NCBI RefSeq assembly: GCF_001458115.1 | Contig: NZ_CZRP01000009.1 | Location: 228,113-292,112 of the forward strand | From: Gracilibacillus massiliensis | Lineage (GTDB): Bacteria; Bacillota; Bacilli; Bacillales; Amphibacillaceae | DNA length: 64,000 bases | Reading direction: 5' to 3' | Part shown: one piece after another, positions 45,760-54,160 of the stretch | How positions within the stretch are numbered: position 1 is the stretch's first letter | How the letters are laid out: every line of letters begins with the position of its first letter | Program-made: the position numbers and the translations under genes | The notes under the pieces: generated by a model | What the model saw: the letters and a program-made list of their open reading frames with translations, nothing else | What the model was told of the DNA's origin: nothing | The model's database searches: none

Positions 45760-45885
45760 TGTCTATTTTGCTTTTTTATATGCCTCAGTTTAGAAAATGC
45801 TAAATCGATTGTCTATATTAAGCAACGTCTTTGATTCTTTCTGTACAAGGAACATAGCTCAAGCACACAATCTTTATTAATAGGC

Positions 45886-46006
45886 GGGGCTGATAAGTCA
45901 AATAAAATCATATATTTATTAATTCATTCCAATTTCATGCTAATCACGTATGCTAGCTATTTTAGATTAATAGCATATATGATCTTTATTCATAACTAAC
46001 AGCCCC
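45886..46006. repeat. Long imperfect inverted repeat between convergent genes
   Basis: GGGGCTG (45886-45892) and CAGCCCC (46000-46006) are the outer ends of two arms (~45 bases each) that match imperfectly, sharing AATAAA, TCATATA and TATTAAT blocks. It could fold into a ~120-base hairpin and serve as a two-way terminator, or be a small non-autonomous element. Confidence 0.45.
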
Positions 46007-46026
46007 TATCATGGTCAAAAACTAAT

Positions 46027-46899
46027 TTAAAAAGGAGTTCCAATGCACAGTGATAAGGCACCTTTTATTCCTGCTTCATCTGTTAAACCAGGAGGCACAA
46101 TATAATTGTCTATTTCCTTCTCTGTAAGAAAAGGAGATGAAACATAACCATTCAACATCTCTAATACATTTCTTCTTATTAAAGGGAAAAGCTGTTTCTG
46201 CTTCATTACCCCTCCCCCTAAAATAATTCTCTCTGGTGACAAAATGTAAATGTAATTCGTTAATGCCTGAGCCAAGTAAAAAGCTTGCATCTCCCATACA
46301 TTTTGATCCTCTGCAAGGTCATGTCCTTTCATGCCCCATCGTTTTTCTATTGCTGGTCCTGATGCCATTCCTTCTAAACAATCTCCATGAATAGGACAAC
46401 AGCCTTCAAAAGTATCCTCTGCGTGTCGACGAACTTTTATATGGCCCATCTCAGGGTGCGATAGTCCCTTTAGTGTTTTACCATGAAAATAGGCACCAGC
46501 TCCAATACCTGTCCCTACTGTAATATATAAACATGTAGATACGTCTGTAGCGTTTCCCCACTTAGCTTCGGACATAGCTGCAACATTTACATCAGTATCT
46601 ACCATTACCGGAATACCCAATTCTTCTTTCAAAACTCTCGCTAATGGGAAATAGGCCCAATCGAGTTTTGGTGTTTTTTGCAACATACCGTAACTTTCAC
46701 TATTCTCATTAATATCAATCGGACCAAACGATCCAATCCCTAATCTCTCTATGTCTTTTCCTTTAAAGAAATCTACTATTTTCGGGATTGTTTTATCTGG
46801 ATGCTCTGTTGGTATTACACATTTCTCTTCAATATCTCCTACATCATTTCCAGTTGCTAGTACAAATTTTGTACCGCCTGCCTCAATAGCTCCTAACAA
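46027..46899 (-). CDS. ROK-family fructokinase, second copy
   Basis: 290 residues from TTG at 46899 (AAGGATGAG upstream). Same blocks as the 28128 gene: EAGGTKFVLATG, GSFGPIDINENSESYG, TVGTGIGAGAYF, HPEMGHIKVRRH and the zinc cluster CCPIHGDCLEG. It would form fructose-6-phosphate. It is the last gene of operon C, after a hairpin, so may have lower or separate expression. By eye the two copies are diverged paralogues, not a recent duplication. Confidence 0.85.
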   Translation of the reverse strand: MLGAIEAGGTKFVLATGNDVGDIEEKCVIPTEHPDKTIPKIVDFFKGKDIERLGIGSFGPIDINENSESYGMLQKTPKLDWAYFPLARVLKEELGIPVMVDTDVNVAAMSEAKWGNATDVSTCLYITVGTGIGAGAYFHGKTLKGLSHPEMGHIKVRRHAEDTFEGCCPIHGDCLEGMASGPAIEKRWGMKGHDLAEDQNVWEMQAFYLAQALTNYIYILSPERIILGGGVMKQKQLFPLIRRNVLEMLNGYVSSPFLTEKEIDNYIVPPGLTDEAGIKGALSLCIGTPF

Positions 46900-46937
46900 T
46901 TAAACTCATCCTTTTTCTAAGTACATTTATATTTAAA

Positions 46938-46964
46938 TAGCTGTGCTTATATAGCACAGCTATA
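46938..46964 (-). terminator. Hairpin between the 475-residue gene and fructokinase 2
   Basis: ATAGCTGTGCT (46938-46948) pairs with AGCACAGCTAT (46954-46964). The following minus-strand DNA is only partly T-rich, so it may be a weak or partial terminator. The stem core repeats that of the operon B terminator. Confidence 0.55.
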
Positions 46965-46970
46965 ATATTA

Positions 46971-48398
46971 CTATGATACGATTTCAACCTTACCTTGCTT
47001 CGAATCAATATTTTTCTCCATCGTGTCTGCTTGTCGTTCCCAGTCCTCAAATTGACCGTACGCCGTGTAAATGGTTGAGCCAGTAGGTAATTCAGGGTAT
47101 TCATTTTCACCATTTGTTCCCCAATTTACCCATCCTGAATCTTTTCTTTGCACAATTTGATAACGAGCTACTACTTCACTTGTGTACCAAACCATGGAAT
47201 AACCAGTTTCTTCATTTATCTCTGCTGTTTTATTTGCACTCATAGGAAAGATAGTCTGCTGAGGTGTACTATTCACATCTACACCATCCGCGCTAAATAA
47301 AACTTCTTGATTTCTATCAGATTGGTGAACCTGCGTATGTGCTTCAGGAATAATGTGAGAGATATGCTCTTCAATTTCTCCAGCACTTAAGATTCCCTCT
47401 TTTATACAGAATAACCTCCAGAAATAATCCCAGGAAACATCATTTAACTCTTTTCCTATACTATCCTTGTATCTCTTAATGTTTGGATAGTTTGTTTCAT
47501 CTGCTTCCTCTAATAGTTTATACACGCCATCATAAAGAATATTAGCGTACAAATCTCCCTCTCTATAATACGTGCCATCATAACAAGCGAATCTATTAAA
47601 CACTGTATCGCCTTGTCCACTTTCATATTCATCCCCTACAGTAATTTTATTTACAACAGGAATGCCATCTACGGTAGTGGAGAAATCATCTACTTCATAT
47701 TTTCTTCTAAACCATGGTGTATTATAGAAAAACTCCCATATTATGTTGAAATTCTTATCCCTTAAATTAGGGTCCAATCCTTCAGGTACCGTTCCCTCAA
47801 ACCGATAGCGGCAATAAAGCGGTCCCTCTTCTTCAACTGTACATTGTACCGTTGTATGCTCAGGTGGGTTAATTAAGCCGTTTTTCGGAGTGAAAAATGG
47901 ACCATAAAAACCACCAATAGCATTAGAATAGTCTTTTATTAAATTTCTTTTCTCATTTTTCTCTTCAAAATATCTAATACCCCACTTGCCGAAAGAAGTT
48001 CCATCAGCTGTTCCAGAACAGAGCTCCAACACATAATTGCCAGTATCCAGCCTTCTAAAACCATCTGCTTGGGTAGGCGTTAAAATCTTTATCCCTTCCT
48101 TTATAGACTTTTTACTCTGATTAGGAAGCTTATTACCATACAACCAATAGGAAGTTACTAATTCTTTCTTATCCATATTAACTAGATAGACGATCGACGC
48201 CTCTTGAATATATTCGCCATCTAATTCTACATCTATCAATTGAAAATCAACTTCTTTTTTTGCATCATTATATAAAATCAGACTATCCTTATGAATCTTG
48301 TGAATATCAAAGTTTAGCTTTGTAATGACTGGCTCGTTTTTTCTTTTTAAACCATCTGGGTTGTTAAGCATGATTTGAATTTTAAAATTATCCCCCAT
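46971..48398 (-). CDS. Unrecognised 475-residue protein of the fructoside island
   Basis: GGGGGT lies 6 bases before the ATG, and the gene follows the importer permease by 20 bases, so it is surely expressed with operon C. No signal peptide or membrane segment: a cytosolic protein. It looks all-beta, with aromatic-rich strands (SYWLYGNKL, GKWGIRYFEE, IIWEFFYNTPWFRRKYEV, YSMVWYTSEVVARYQ). The layout recalls large beta-sandwich carbohydrate enzymes such as the YetA/PcRGLX group, but I cannot show homology. Position between a sugar importer and a fructokinase makes a glycoside-processing enzyme likely. Several Asp/Glu clusters (TADGTSFGKWG, DDFSTTVDG) could be catalytic. Confidence 0.6.
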   Translation of the reverse strand: MGDNFKIQIMLNNPDGLKRKNEPVITKLNFDIHKIHKDSLILYNDAKKEVDFQLIDVELDGEYIQEASIVYLVNMDKKELVTSYWLYGNKLPNQSKKSIKEGIKILTPTQADGFRRLDTGNYVLELCSGTADGTSFGKWGIRYFEEKNEKRNLIKDYSNAIGGFYGPFFTPKNGLINPPEHTTVQCTVEEEGPLYCRYRFEGTVPEGLDPNLRDKNFNIIWEFFYNTPWFRRKYEVDDFSTTVDGIPVVNKITVGDEYESGQGDTVFNRFACYDGTYYREGDLYANILYDGVYKLLEEADETNYPNIKRYKDSIGKELNDVSWDYFWRLFCIKEGILSAGEIEEHISHIIPEAHTQVHQSDRNQEVLFSADGVDVNSTPQQTIFPMSANKTAEINEETGYSMVWYTSEVVARYQIVQRKDSGWVNWGTNGENEYPELPTGSTIYTAYGQFEDWERQADTMEKNIDSKQGKVEIVS

Positions 48399-48418
48399 TA
48401 AGATACCCCCTATACGTG

Positions 48419-49417
48419 TTAATCTTTGTTGTTTTTATTTAAGAAATTTAAATTGAATGGTAATTTCTTTCCTTTCTGTGAATCAATGATGACTGCAATC
48501 AGAATAATAAGACCCATAACTAATAATTGCCAGAACGAAATAACACCCATTAAATTAAGCCCGTTACTTACCACACCAATTACAATGGCTCCAAAAACTG
48601 TCCCACTGATTCTACCTTTACCTCCAGCCATGGATACACCACCTAATACACAGGCTGCAATTGCATCTAACTCATATCCTTGCCCTACAGATGGCTGACC
48701 AGAATACATACGAGCAGCTAAAACAATACCTGCAAAAGCTGACATAAAACCGATTAAAGTATAAACAGCGATTTCAACTCGTTTGGTTCGGATCCCTGAT
48801 AAACGTGCTGCTTCTCTGTTACCACCCATTGCATAAATACTTGTACCAAATCGAGTCTTCATTAGTACAATAGAAAATAGTAGAATGAAAACAGCCATAT
48901 AAATAATAGAAATAGGTATGACATCGAATAACCTGGCCGTACCTAGCTGAGTGAAAGCTTCTTCCGTTACTCTGAGAGATCGTCCACCACTGTAAATATA
49001 AGCAATCCCTTGCCCCACATACATAGTTGCTAAGGTAACGATAAATGGTGGTATTCCAAATTGTGTAATAACTGTTCCATTTAACAAACCTATTAGCGCA
49101 CCTAAAGCAAGCCCGATTAAAACGGCTACTACTACTGGTAAACCGCTGTTCACCATTAACCCGACCGTTATTGTTCCTGACATCGCTACAATCGCACCAA
49201 CGGAAAGGTCAATACCACCGAGAATAATAACATAGGTCATACCTAATGCTAAGAACATATTAATCGTTATCTGTAAGAAAAGCGTAATAATATTGTTTGC
49301 GGTAAGAAAAACAGGTGAAATAATAGATAGTGCAACAAATAATATAATAAGGACAGCGATAATCCCTTTATTTTCTTTAAAAATGTTTACGAATGCGTTA
49401 TTAGTTAGTGTATTCAT
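48419..49417 (-). CDS. Ribose/fructose-class (CUT2) ABC permease
   Basis: 332 residues with about nine to ten membrane segments and the RbsC/FrcC blocks: ITINMFLALGMTYVIILGGIDLSVGAIVAMSG (in parts), LNGTVITQFGIPPFIVTLATM, GGNREAARLSGI, and DAIAACVLGGVSMAGGKG. The ATG overlaps the stop of the ATPase gene by 4 bases (ATGA). Pore subunit of the operon C importer. Confidence 0.9.
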   Translation of the reverse strand: MNTLTNNAFVNIFKENKGIIAVLIILFVALSIISPVFLTANNIITLFLQITINMFLALGMTYVIILGGIDLSVGAIVAMSGTITVGLMVNSGLPVVVAVLIGLALGALIGLLNGTVITQFGIPPFIVTLATMYVGQGIAYIYSGGRSLRVTEEAFTQLGTARLFDVIPISIIYMAVFILLFSIVLMKTRFGTSIYAMGGNREAARLSGIRTKRVEIAVYTLIGFMSAFAGIVLAARMYSGQPSVGQGYELDAIAACVLGGVSMAGGKGRISGTVFGAIVIGVVSNGLNLMGVISFWQLLVMGLIILIAVIIDSQKGKKLPFNLNFLNKNNKD

Positions 49418-50922
49418 AAGCTAATATTGTCCCCTCCTGTTGCGTAGCTCATAATCGTTTCTTGTGTGATATCCTCTTCTTCTAATTCTTTAACTAGCTT
49501 ACCTTCCCTCATGACACAAACCTTATCAGCCATATTTAATATTTCAGGTAAATCGGAAGATATTAGTATAATACCTATTCCCTGATTAGCAAGTTGATTG
49601 ATAATGGCATATATCTCTGCTTTAGCACCAACGTCTACCCCTCTAGTCGGCTCATCTAGTATGAGTAGATCCGGTTGGATGGATAGCCATTTAGCTAACA
49701 CTACTTTTTGTTGATTTCCTCCTGATAGACTTGAAACTAGTGCATCCGAGGAGGCTGTCTTTACTTTTAAATCCTGTACATATTTATCAATTGATTTTTT
49801 ACGTTTGGATTCACTAATAAATAAAGGATTGTTCATTAAGTTTTTTAAGTTAGCTAGCGTTAAATTAAATCCTACTGAGTTTTTCAAAACCAATCCTTGA
49901 TCTTTTCTATCTTCCGGAACCATGGCTATACCATTATCGATAGCATCAATACAATTGGTAATTTTGATTTCTTCACCCTGTATAAATAATTTACCTTGGT
50001 CATATGAATGAGCCCCGAATATTGCCTGCATCACTTCACTACGGCCAGCACCGACTAGGCCTGAAAAACCAACTATTTCTCCTGTATGCACTTTAAACGA
50101 TATATTCTCAAAGAAATTTGCTTTGCTAAGATTTTCAACACGCAAGATTTCTTTCTTTTCGATATTTACGGATGTTTTCGTGTATAGCTTTTCTATACTT
50201 CTACCAACCATCATTTTTACTAATGTATCAGTATCTGTTTCCTTCGTGATCGTTGTACCGACATAAGTACCATCACGGATTACCGTAATTCGATCTGTCA
50301 TACTAAACAATTCTTCAAACCTATGAGAAATATAAATAATGCTTATATCGTTTTCTCGCAGTTTTTCCATTGTCTTGAATAAGCGTTGTACATCTTCACC
50401 GGTAAGGGATGAGGTAGGTTCATCCATTACAAGGATTTTAATATCAAATGATACTGCTTTTGTAATTTCTACAAGTTGTTGTTGCGCAATAGATAATTCA
50501 ATCACTTTTGTTCTGACATCTATTGTAAGACCTAGATTTTCCACCATAACTTGCGCTTGTTCGTTCATCTTTTTCATATCTTTAAAACCTGATTTTGTTA
50601 AAGGTTCTCTTCCCAGAAATATGTTTTCTGCTACTGTTAAATGAGGAACAAGAACAATTTCCTGGTGGATAATACCAATACCTAATGATTGAGCATCTTG
50701 GACTTTATCAATGGTTACAGGTTTACCATCAACTAATATTTGGCCTGCATTAGGTTTATGAATTCCACCTAACACCTTAATAAGCGTTGACTTCCCTGCA
50801 CCGTTCTCCCCTAATAGAGCGTGAATTTCACCTTTTTTTAATTCAAAATTTATTCCACTTAAAGCATGAACACCTCCAAAGCTTTTGGAGATTGATTTCA
50901 TTTCAAGTACAGTAGACGGCAT
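49414..50922 (-). CDS. Ribose/fructose-class (CUT2) ABC ATPase, two cassettes
   Basis: 502 residues carrying two ABC domains. The first is complete: Walker A GENGAGKST, signature LSIAQQQ, Walker B ILVMDEPTSSL. The second has the degenerate Walker A GLVGAGRSE of RbsA/MglA-type proteins, with LSGGNQQKV and LLILDEPTRGVDVG. It powers uptake of a monosaccharide or small saccharide through the adjacent permease. Confidence 0.92.
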   Translation of the reverse strand: MPSTVLEMKSISKSFGGVHALSGINFELKKGEIHALLGENGAGKSTLIKVLGGIHKPNAGQILVDGKPVTIDKVQDAQSLGIGIIHQEIVLVPHLTVAENIFLGREPLTKSGFKDMKKMNEQAQVMVENLGLTIDVRTKVIELSIAQQQLVEITKAVSFDIKILVMDEPTSSLTGEDVQRLFKTMEKLRENDISIIYISHRFEELFSMTDRITVIRDGTYVGTTITKETDTDTLVKMMVGRSIEKLYTKTSVNIEKKEILRVENLSKANFFENISFKVHTGEIVGFSGLVGAGRSEVMQAIFGAHSYDQGKLFIQGEEIKITNCIDAIDNGIAMVPEDRKDQGLVLKNSVGFNLTLANLKNLMNNPLFISESKRKKSIDKYVQDLKVKTASSDALVSSLSGGNQQKVVLAKWLSIQPDLLILDEPTRGVDVGAKAEIYAIINQLANQGIGIILISSDLPEILNMADKVCVMREGKLVKELEEEDITQETIMSYATGGDNISL

Positions 50923-50952
50923 TGGCTCACCCCCGAAGATATTTTTAATTTA

Positions 50953-50991
50953 ATAACTAGATAGAATGCAATCCGCATTCTATCTAGTTAT
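50953..50991 (-). promoter_or_regulatory. Perfect intra-operon hairpin after the binding-protein gene
   Basis: ATAACTAGATAGAATGC (50953-50969), 5-base loop, and its exact complement at 50975-50991. It lies between the binding-protein stop and the ATPase start with no clean T-run; this is the usual place for an mRNA-stabilising or partial-termination stem that raises binding-protein expression. Confidence 0.65.
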
Positions 50992-50998
50992 CATAAAG

Positions 50999-51982
50999 TT
51001 ATTGCCATTCTCCTGAAGTTTCTTCCGCAATTTCTTCTGTCACAATATGTGATGGTAAGTAAACTTCTTCTTCAATTTCATTTCCTTCCAGATGATCAAT
51101 TGCCATTTGGAATGATTCCTTCGCAATTTCAATTGGTACTTGAGCTGCCACTGAAGTGAAGGAACCATCTAATAGTGCTTCCTTACCATCAGGTGATGCA
51201 TCTACTGAATACACATCAACGTCTTCCTGCTTACCATTGGCATCTAATGCAGCTACAACCCCTAAAGCAGATGGGTCATTAATTGCAAAGAAGGCATTTA
51301 AATCTGGATTCGACTGCAGGATATCCTGTGCAATCGGTAAAGATTCATCTAGAGCAGCTTTTCCATTTTGCTGAGCCACAATTTCATAGTCTGCGTCTCC
51401 ACTTGCTAACCCTTCCATAAATCCATTAACACGTTGTACACAGCTTTCGTTTTCCGGAAAATCAAGAATAGCTATTTTTGCTCCATCCGGATAATCCTCC
51501 ACTACTTGTTCACCCATAAGCTTGCCAGCCATGAAAGCGTCTGTTGCAATAACACTTTCTACAAATTCTCTGTCTTCTTCAATAACAGCAGTGTCGACAT
51601 TAAAAACAGGAACATCATTATTTTGAAAATTTTCTAAACCCTGTCTGATCCCAGCAGAGTCAACTGGAATAACAAATGCTGCATCATATCCCTGATTTGC
51701 TGCGTCCGCCATTTGATTCAATTGCGTATTTAAATCATAATCAGGATCTAGCATCGTATATCCATAACCGTGTTCTTCAGCTAACTGCTGATATGTTTCA
51801 TGCATAGCTATTTGAAAAGTATTATTTTGTGTATTTGGTAAAAATACAAAATTATAACCATCTTCACTCTCACTGTTTCCGTTTGCATTATCAGTATTTG
51901 CTTCATCATTAGCATCACTTCCGCAAGCTACTGTGATAGCCATCAAAGCTAACAATACAAAACCAATTAAATATTTTCTCAT
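50999..51982 (-). CDS. Ribose/fructose-class (CUT2) sugar-binding lipoprotein
   Basis: 327 residues. Signal ends AVACG with lipidated Cys20, followed by an Asp/Asn-rich linker and a Peripla_BP_4 fold (YNFVFLPNTQNNTFQIAMHE; GYDAAFVIPVDSAGIRQGLENF; AFFAINDPSALGVVAALDANGK). GGGGGGT precedes the ATG. First structural gene of operon C, under a promoter flanked by TTTACGTAAA sites. Ligand probably a furanose such as fructose or ribose; not determined. Confidence 0.9.
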   Translation of the reverse strand: MRKYLIGFVLLALMAITVACGSDANDEANTDNANGNSESEDGYNFVFLPNTQNNTFQIAMHETYQQLAEEHGYGYTMLDPDYDLNTQLNQMADAANQGYDAAFVIPVDSAGIRQGLENFQNNDVPVFNVDTAVIEEDREFVESVIATDAFMAGKLMGEQVVEDYPDGAKIAILDFPENESCVQRVNGFMEGLASGDADYEIVAQQNGKAALDESLPIAQDILQSNPDLNAFFAINDPSALGVVAALDANGKQEDVDVYSVDASPDGKEALLDGSFTSVAAQVPIEIAKESFQMAIDHLEGNEIEEEVYLPSHIVTEEIAEETSGEWQ

Positions 51983-52004
51983 TTCTTTTACCCCCCAAGA
52001 TTAT

Positions 52005-52014
52005 TTTACGTAAA
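52005..52014. promoter_or_regulatory. TTTACGTAAA operator, downstream copy
   Basis: Perfect 10-base palindrome in the leader of the binding-protein gene, 23 bases before the ATG. Same sequence as 52078-52087 and 54176-54185. Confidence 0.65.
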
Positions 52015-52022
52015 TAAAACTT

Positions 52023-52036
52023 GATAAGCGCTTTCA
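52023..52036. promoter_or_regulatory. cre-like site, operon C
   Basis: GATAAGCGCTTTCA, 12 of 14 positions of a symmetric CcpA site, just downstream of the likely -10 box. Confidence 0.55.
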
Positions 52037-52041
52037 AGTAG

Positions 52042-52071
52042 TTTACAAAGATAACCAGGCCTTTGCGTCAA
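52042..52071 (-). promoter_or_regulatory. Promoter of the CUT2 importer genes
   Basis: TTGACG (52071-52066) and TGTAAA (52047-52042) with 18 bases between them on the minus strand, framed by the two palindromic operators. Confidence 0.5.
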
Positions 52072-52077
52072 GTTATC

Positions 52078-52087
52078 TTTACGTAAA
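52078..52087. promoter_or_regulatory. TTTACGTAAA operator, upstream copy
   Basis: Lies just upstream of the -35 box; its centre is 73 bp from the downstream copy, about seven helical turns, so a tetrameric repressor could loop the promoter. Confidence 0.65.
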
Positions 52088-52150
52088 ATATATAGTATTT
52101 ATAAAAGTATGTCAATACTAAATTCAATTTTTCTTTCTTTTTTATATTTT

Positions 52151-54160
52151 TTACGTAATTTTTCCTTTTACTATCTCTTCTATTTCGCTAGGAGCTGGTT
52201 CTGACATAATATCTTTCCATGCTTTAAGTAAATTTTGTGCCTCAACCGTATATGGCTGAACGGCAATATATTTATCTTTGTCTTTATTGATAAGTGCTTT
52301 TGCTGTTGCCAACCCTACGGCAAGTCCTTGTTCATAAGGTCTTTGTGTAGACAATCCTTTCACCATATGGTCCTTCGCTAAATAGGTAGCAATTTCATTA
52401 TCTAAATCAAAGGTGAAAATGGCTATATCTTCTCTACCTAATTCTTTTAAGGCTTCTATCGCTCGAAGTGCAGGGTGATCCCATGATATATACAATCCTT
52501 TTATATCAGGATTATCTGTAATCATTTTTTTACATATCTCATAGGTTCTTTCAATTTTATAAAAATACTGTTCATCAGCAATACTTATGTTAGGAAAATT
52601 GCTTTTAATTAGATCTTTTGCTACTGCATCTCTGAGATGTGTTCCATAAAAAGGGGCCCCATGCCCAATAAAACCGATCCTTACACTATCTTCTTCTTTA
52701 AAATAATTACCTAGCAATACAGCAGTATTATATCCACTCTCACGCTCATTTACAGATACACATGCGGAGTATTCATTTTTCTCTATACCTTCTGGCACAT
52801 GGCTCATAAATATTAACTTTGTCTCTTGTGCAATACTCTTAAACTGTTTAGCAGTTAACTCATCATCAGCTGGTATTGCAATAATTGCGTCAGGCTTTTG
52901 TATTCTTAATCCTTCTAACTGAGCAACTTGTAACTCAGGATCAAAATGAGCGTCCGTTATTGAAACAATGGATACGCCATATTTAGTTAAGATATGTCGT
53001 ATACCATCCTCATATAACCTTGTCCAGGCCGTACCACCAAAATGGAAGGAAATAGCAACTCTAAAATTATTTGATTTTAGTAGTTCTGCATCTTTTGATG
53101 AAAAAGTTAACTCTTCAGGAGATACTGGTTTTTCACCAAATGGTCCTTTACCTATCACTTGTGTTGATCGATGAATAGATAGATTCATTGGGATTTGTAG
53201 TTTTGTCTCTATGTCTGCAAGCTGATTAATGTTATCCAACAATACATTTGCAGATTGTATCCCTAATTTATTTATATTATGTTTTATATTAGTTAATGGT
53301 GGGGTAATTATTTCTGTCCATTCTTCATCTCCATAACCTATTACAGAAACTTCATCAGGAATATTAACTCCTAACCTTGACATTACTTTCATCAATATTA
53401 AAGTGACGCTGTTACTTCCCGCTAAGAAGGTGGTTGGTTTAATTTGTGTCCAAACATGTGTAATTTTTCGTTCAAGCTCTTTCATATTACTTTTATCCAC
53501 AATAATCATTAGCTCATTATTTAAAGGAATATTATATTCTTTAAATGCTAATTTGAAGCCTTCTATCTTTTCTTTTGTGTTGGAGAATTGATCTTCTTCA
53601 ATAATAAACGCAATTTCTTCATGTCCTGCATTTAAAAGGTGTGTAGATCCCTTATATATAGCTTCCTTACTATCTGTGAATATTACATTTTGCCCTGTAA
53701 AATCTACTTGTCGATTTAAAAACACTAACGGAATATTCTTTTGTATAATTTTCTTAAATTGCTTTTTTTCTCTACTAACTGGAACAATGATAACACCGGC
53801 AATACTTTTCTTTTGTGACAAATTGGTAATAATATTTGATTCTTTGGATATATCATCATTGTGAAAATATGTAATAGTTTGATATCCTTCTTTTTCTAAT
53901 TCGTTAACTATGACAGCTCCAACCTTTGAATATAATGTGCTTTTAAAGCTTGGTATAACGATAGCAATTTCTGAATATTTCCCCACTTTATAATTATTCT
54001 GTTGCTTTTTTTGAATCTTTTCAAAATAACCTGTTTTTTGAATAGCAGTTTGCACTTTATCTGCAAGATCTGGACTTACATATCTAGTATTATTTAAGTA
54101 ATGTGATACGGTAGCAATCGAAACACCAGCCTCATTTGCAACGTCTTTTATCGTAGCCAA
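52151..54160 (-). CDS. LacI-type regulator with two sugar-binding domains
   Basis: 669 residues, twice the usual ~335. TTG start at 54160 with AAAGGAGG upstream. Residues 1-50 are a LacI helix-turn-helix (MATIKDVANEAGVSIATVSHYLNNTRYVS). Residues ~60-335 are a PBP1 effector domain (IAIVIPSFKSTLYSKVGAVIV; FLAGSNSVTLILMKVMSRLGV; VIGYGDEEW). A second periplasmic-binding fold covers ~355-650 (RVAISFHFGGTAWTRLYEDG; DAIIAIPADDELTAKQ; GLYISWDHPALRAIEAL). It probably represses the importer genes through TTTACGTAAA and its own gene likewise, and could integrate two ligands. Confidence 0.88.
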   Translation of the reverse strand: MATIKDVANEAGVSIATVSHYLNNTRYVSPDLADKVQTAIQKTGYFEKIQKKQQNNYKVGKYSEIAIVIPSFKSTLYSKVGAVIVNELEKEGYQTITYFHNDDISKESNIITNLSQKKSIAGVIIVPVSREKKQFKKIIQKNIPLVFLNRQVDFTGQNVIFTDSKEAIYKGSTHLLNAGHEEIAFIIEEDQFSNTKEKIEGFKLAFKEYNIPLNNELMIIVDKSNMKELERKITHVWTQIKPTTFLAGSNSVTLILMKVMSRLGVNIPDEVSVIGYGDEEWTEIITPPLTNIKHNINKLGIQSANVLLDNINQLADIETKLQIPMNLSIHRSTQVIGKGPFGEKPVSPEELTFSSKDAELLKSNNFRVAISFHFGGTAWTRLYEDGIRHILTKYGVSIVSITDAHFDPELQVAQLEGLRIQKPDAIIAIPADDELTAKQFKSIAQETKLIFMSHVPEGIEKNEYSACVSVNERESGYNTAVLLGNYFKEEDSVRIGFIGHGAPFYGTHLRDAVAKDLIKSNFPNISIADEQYFYKIERTYEICKKMITDNPDIKGLYISWDHPALRAIEALKELGREDIAIFTFDLDNEIATYLAKDHMVKGLSTQRPYEQGLAVGLATAKALINKDKDKYIAVQPYTVEAQNLLKAWKDIMSEPAPSEIEEIVKGKIT

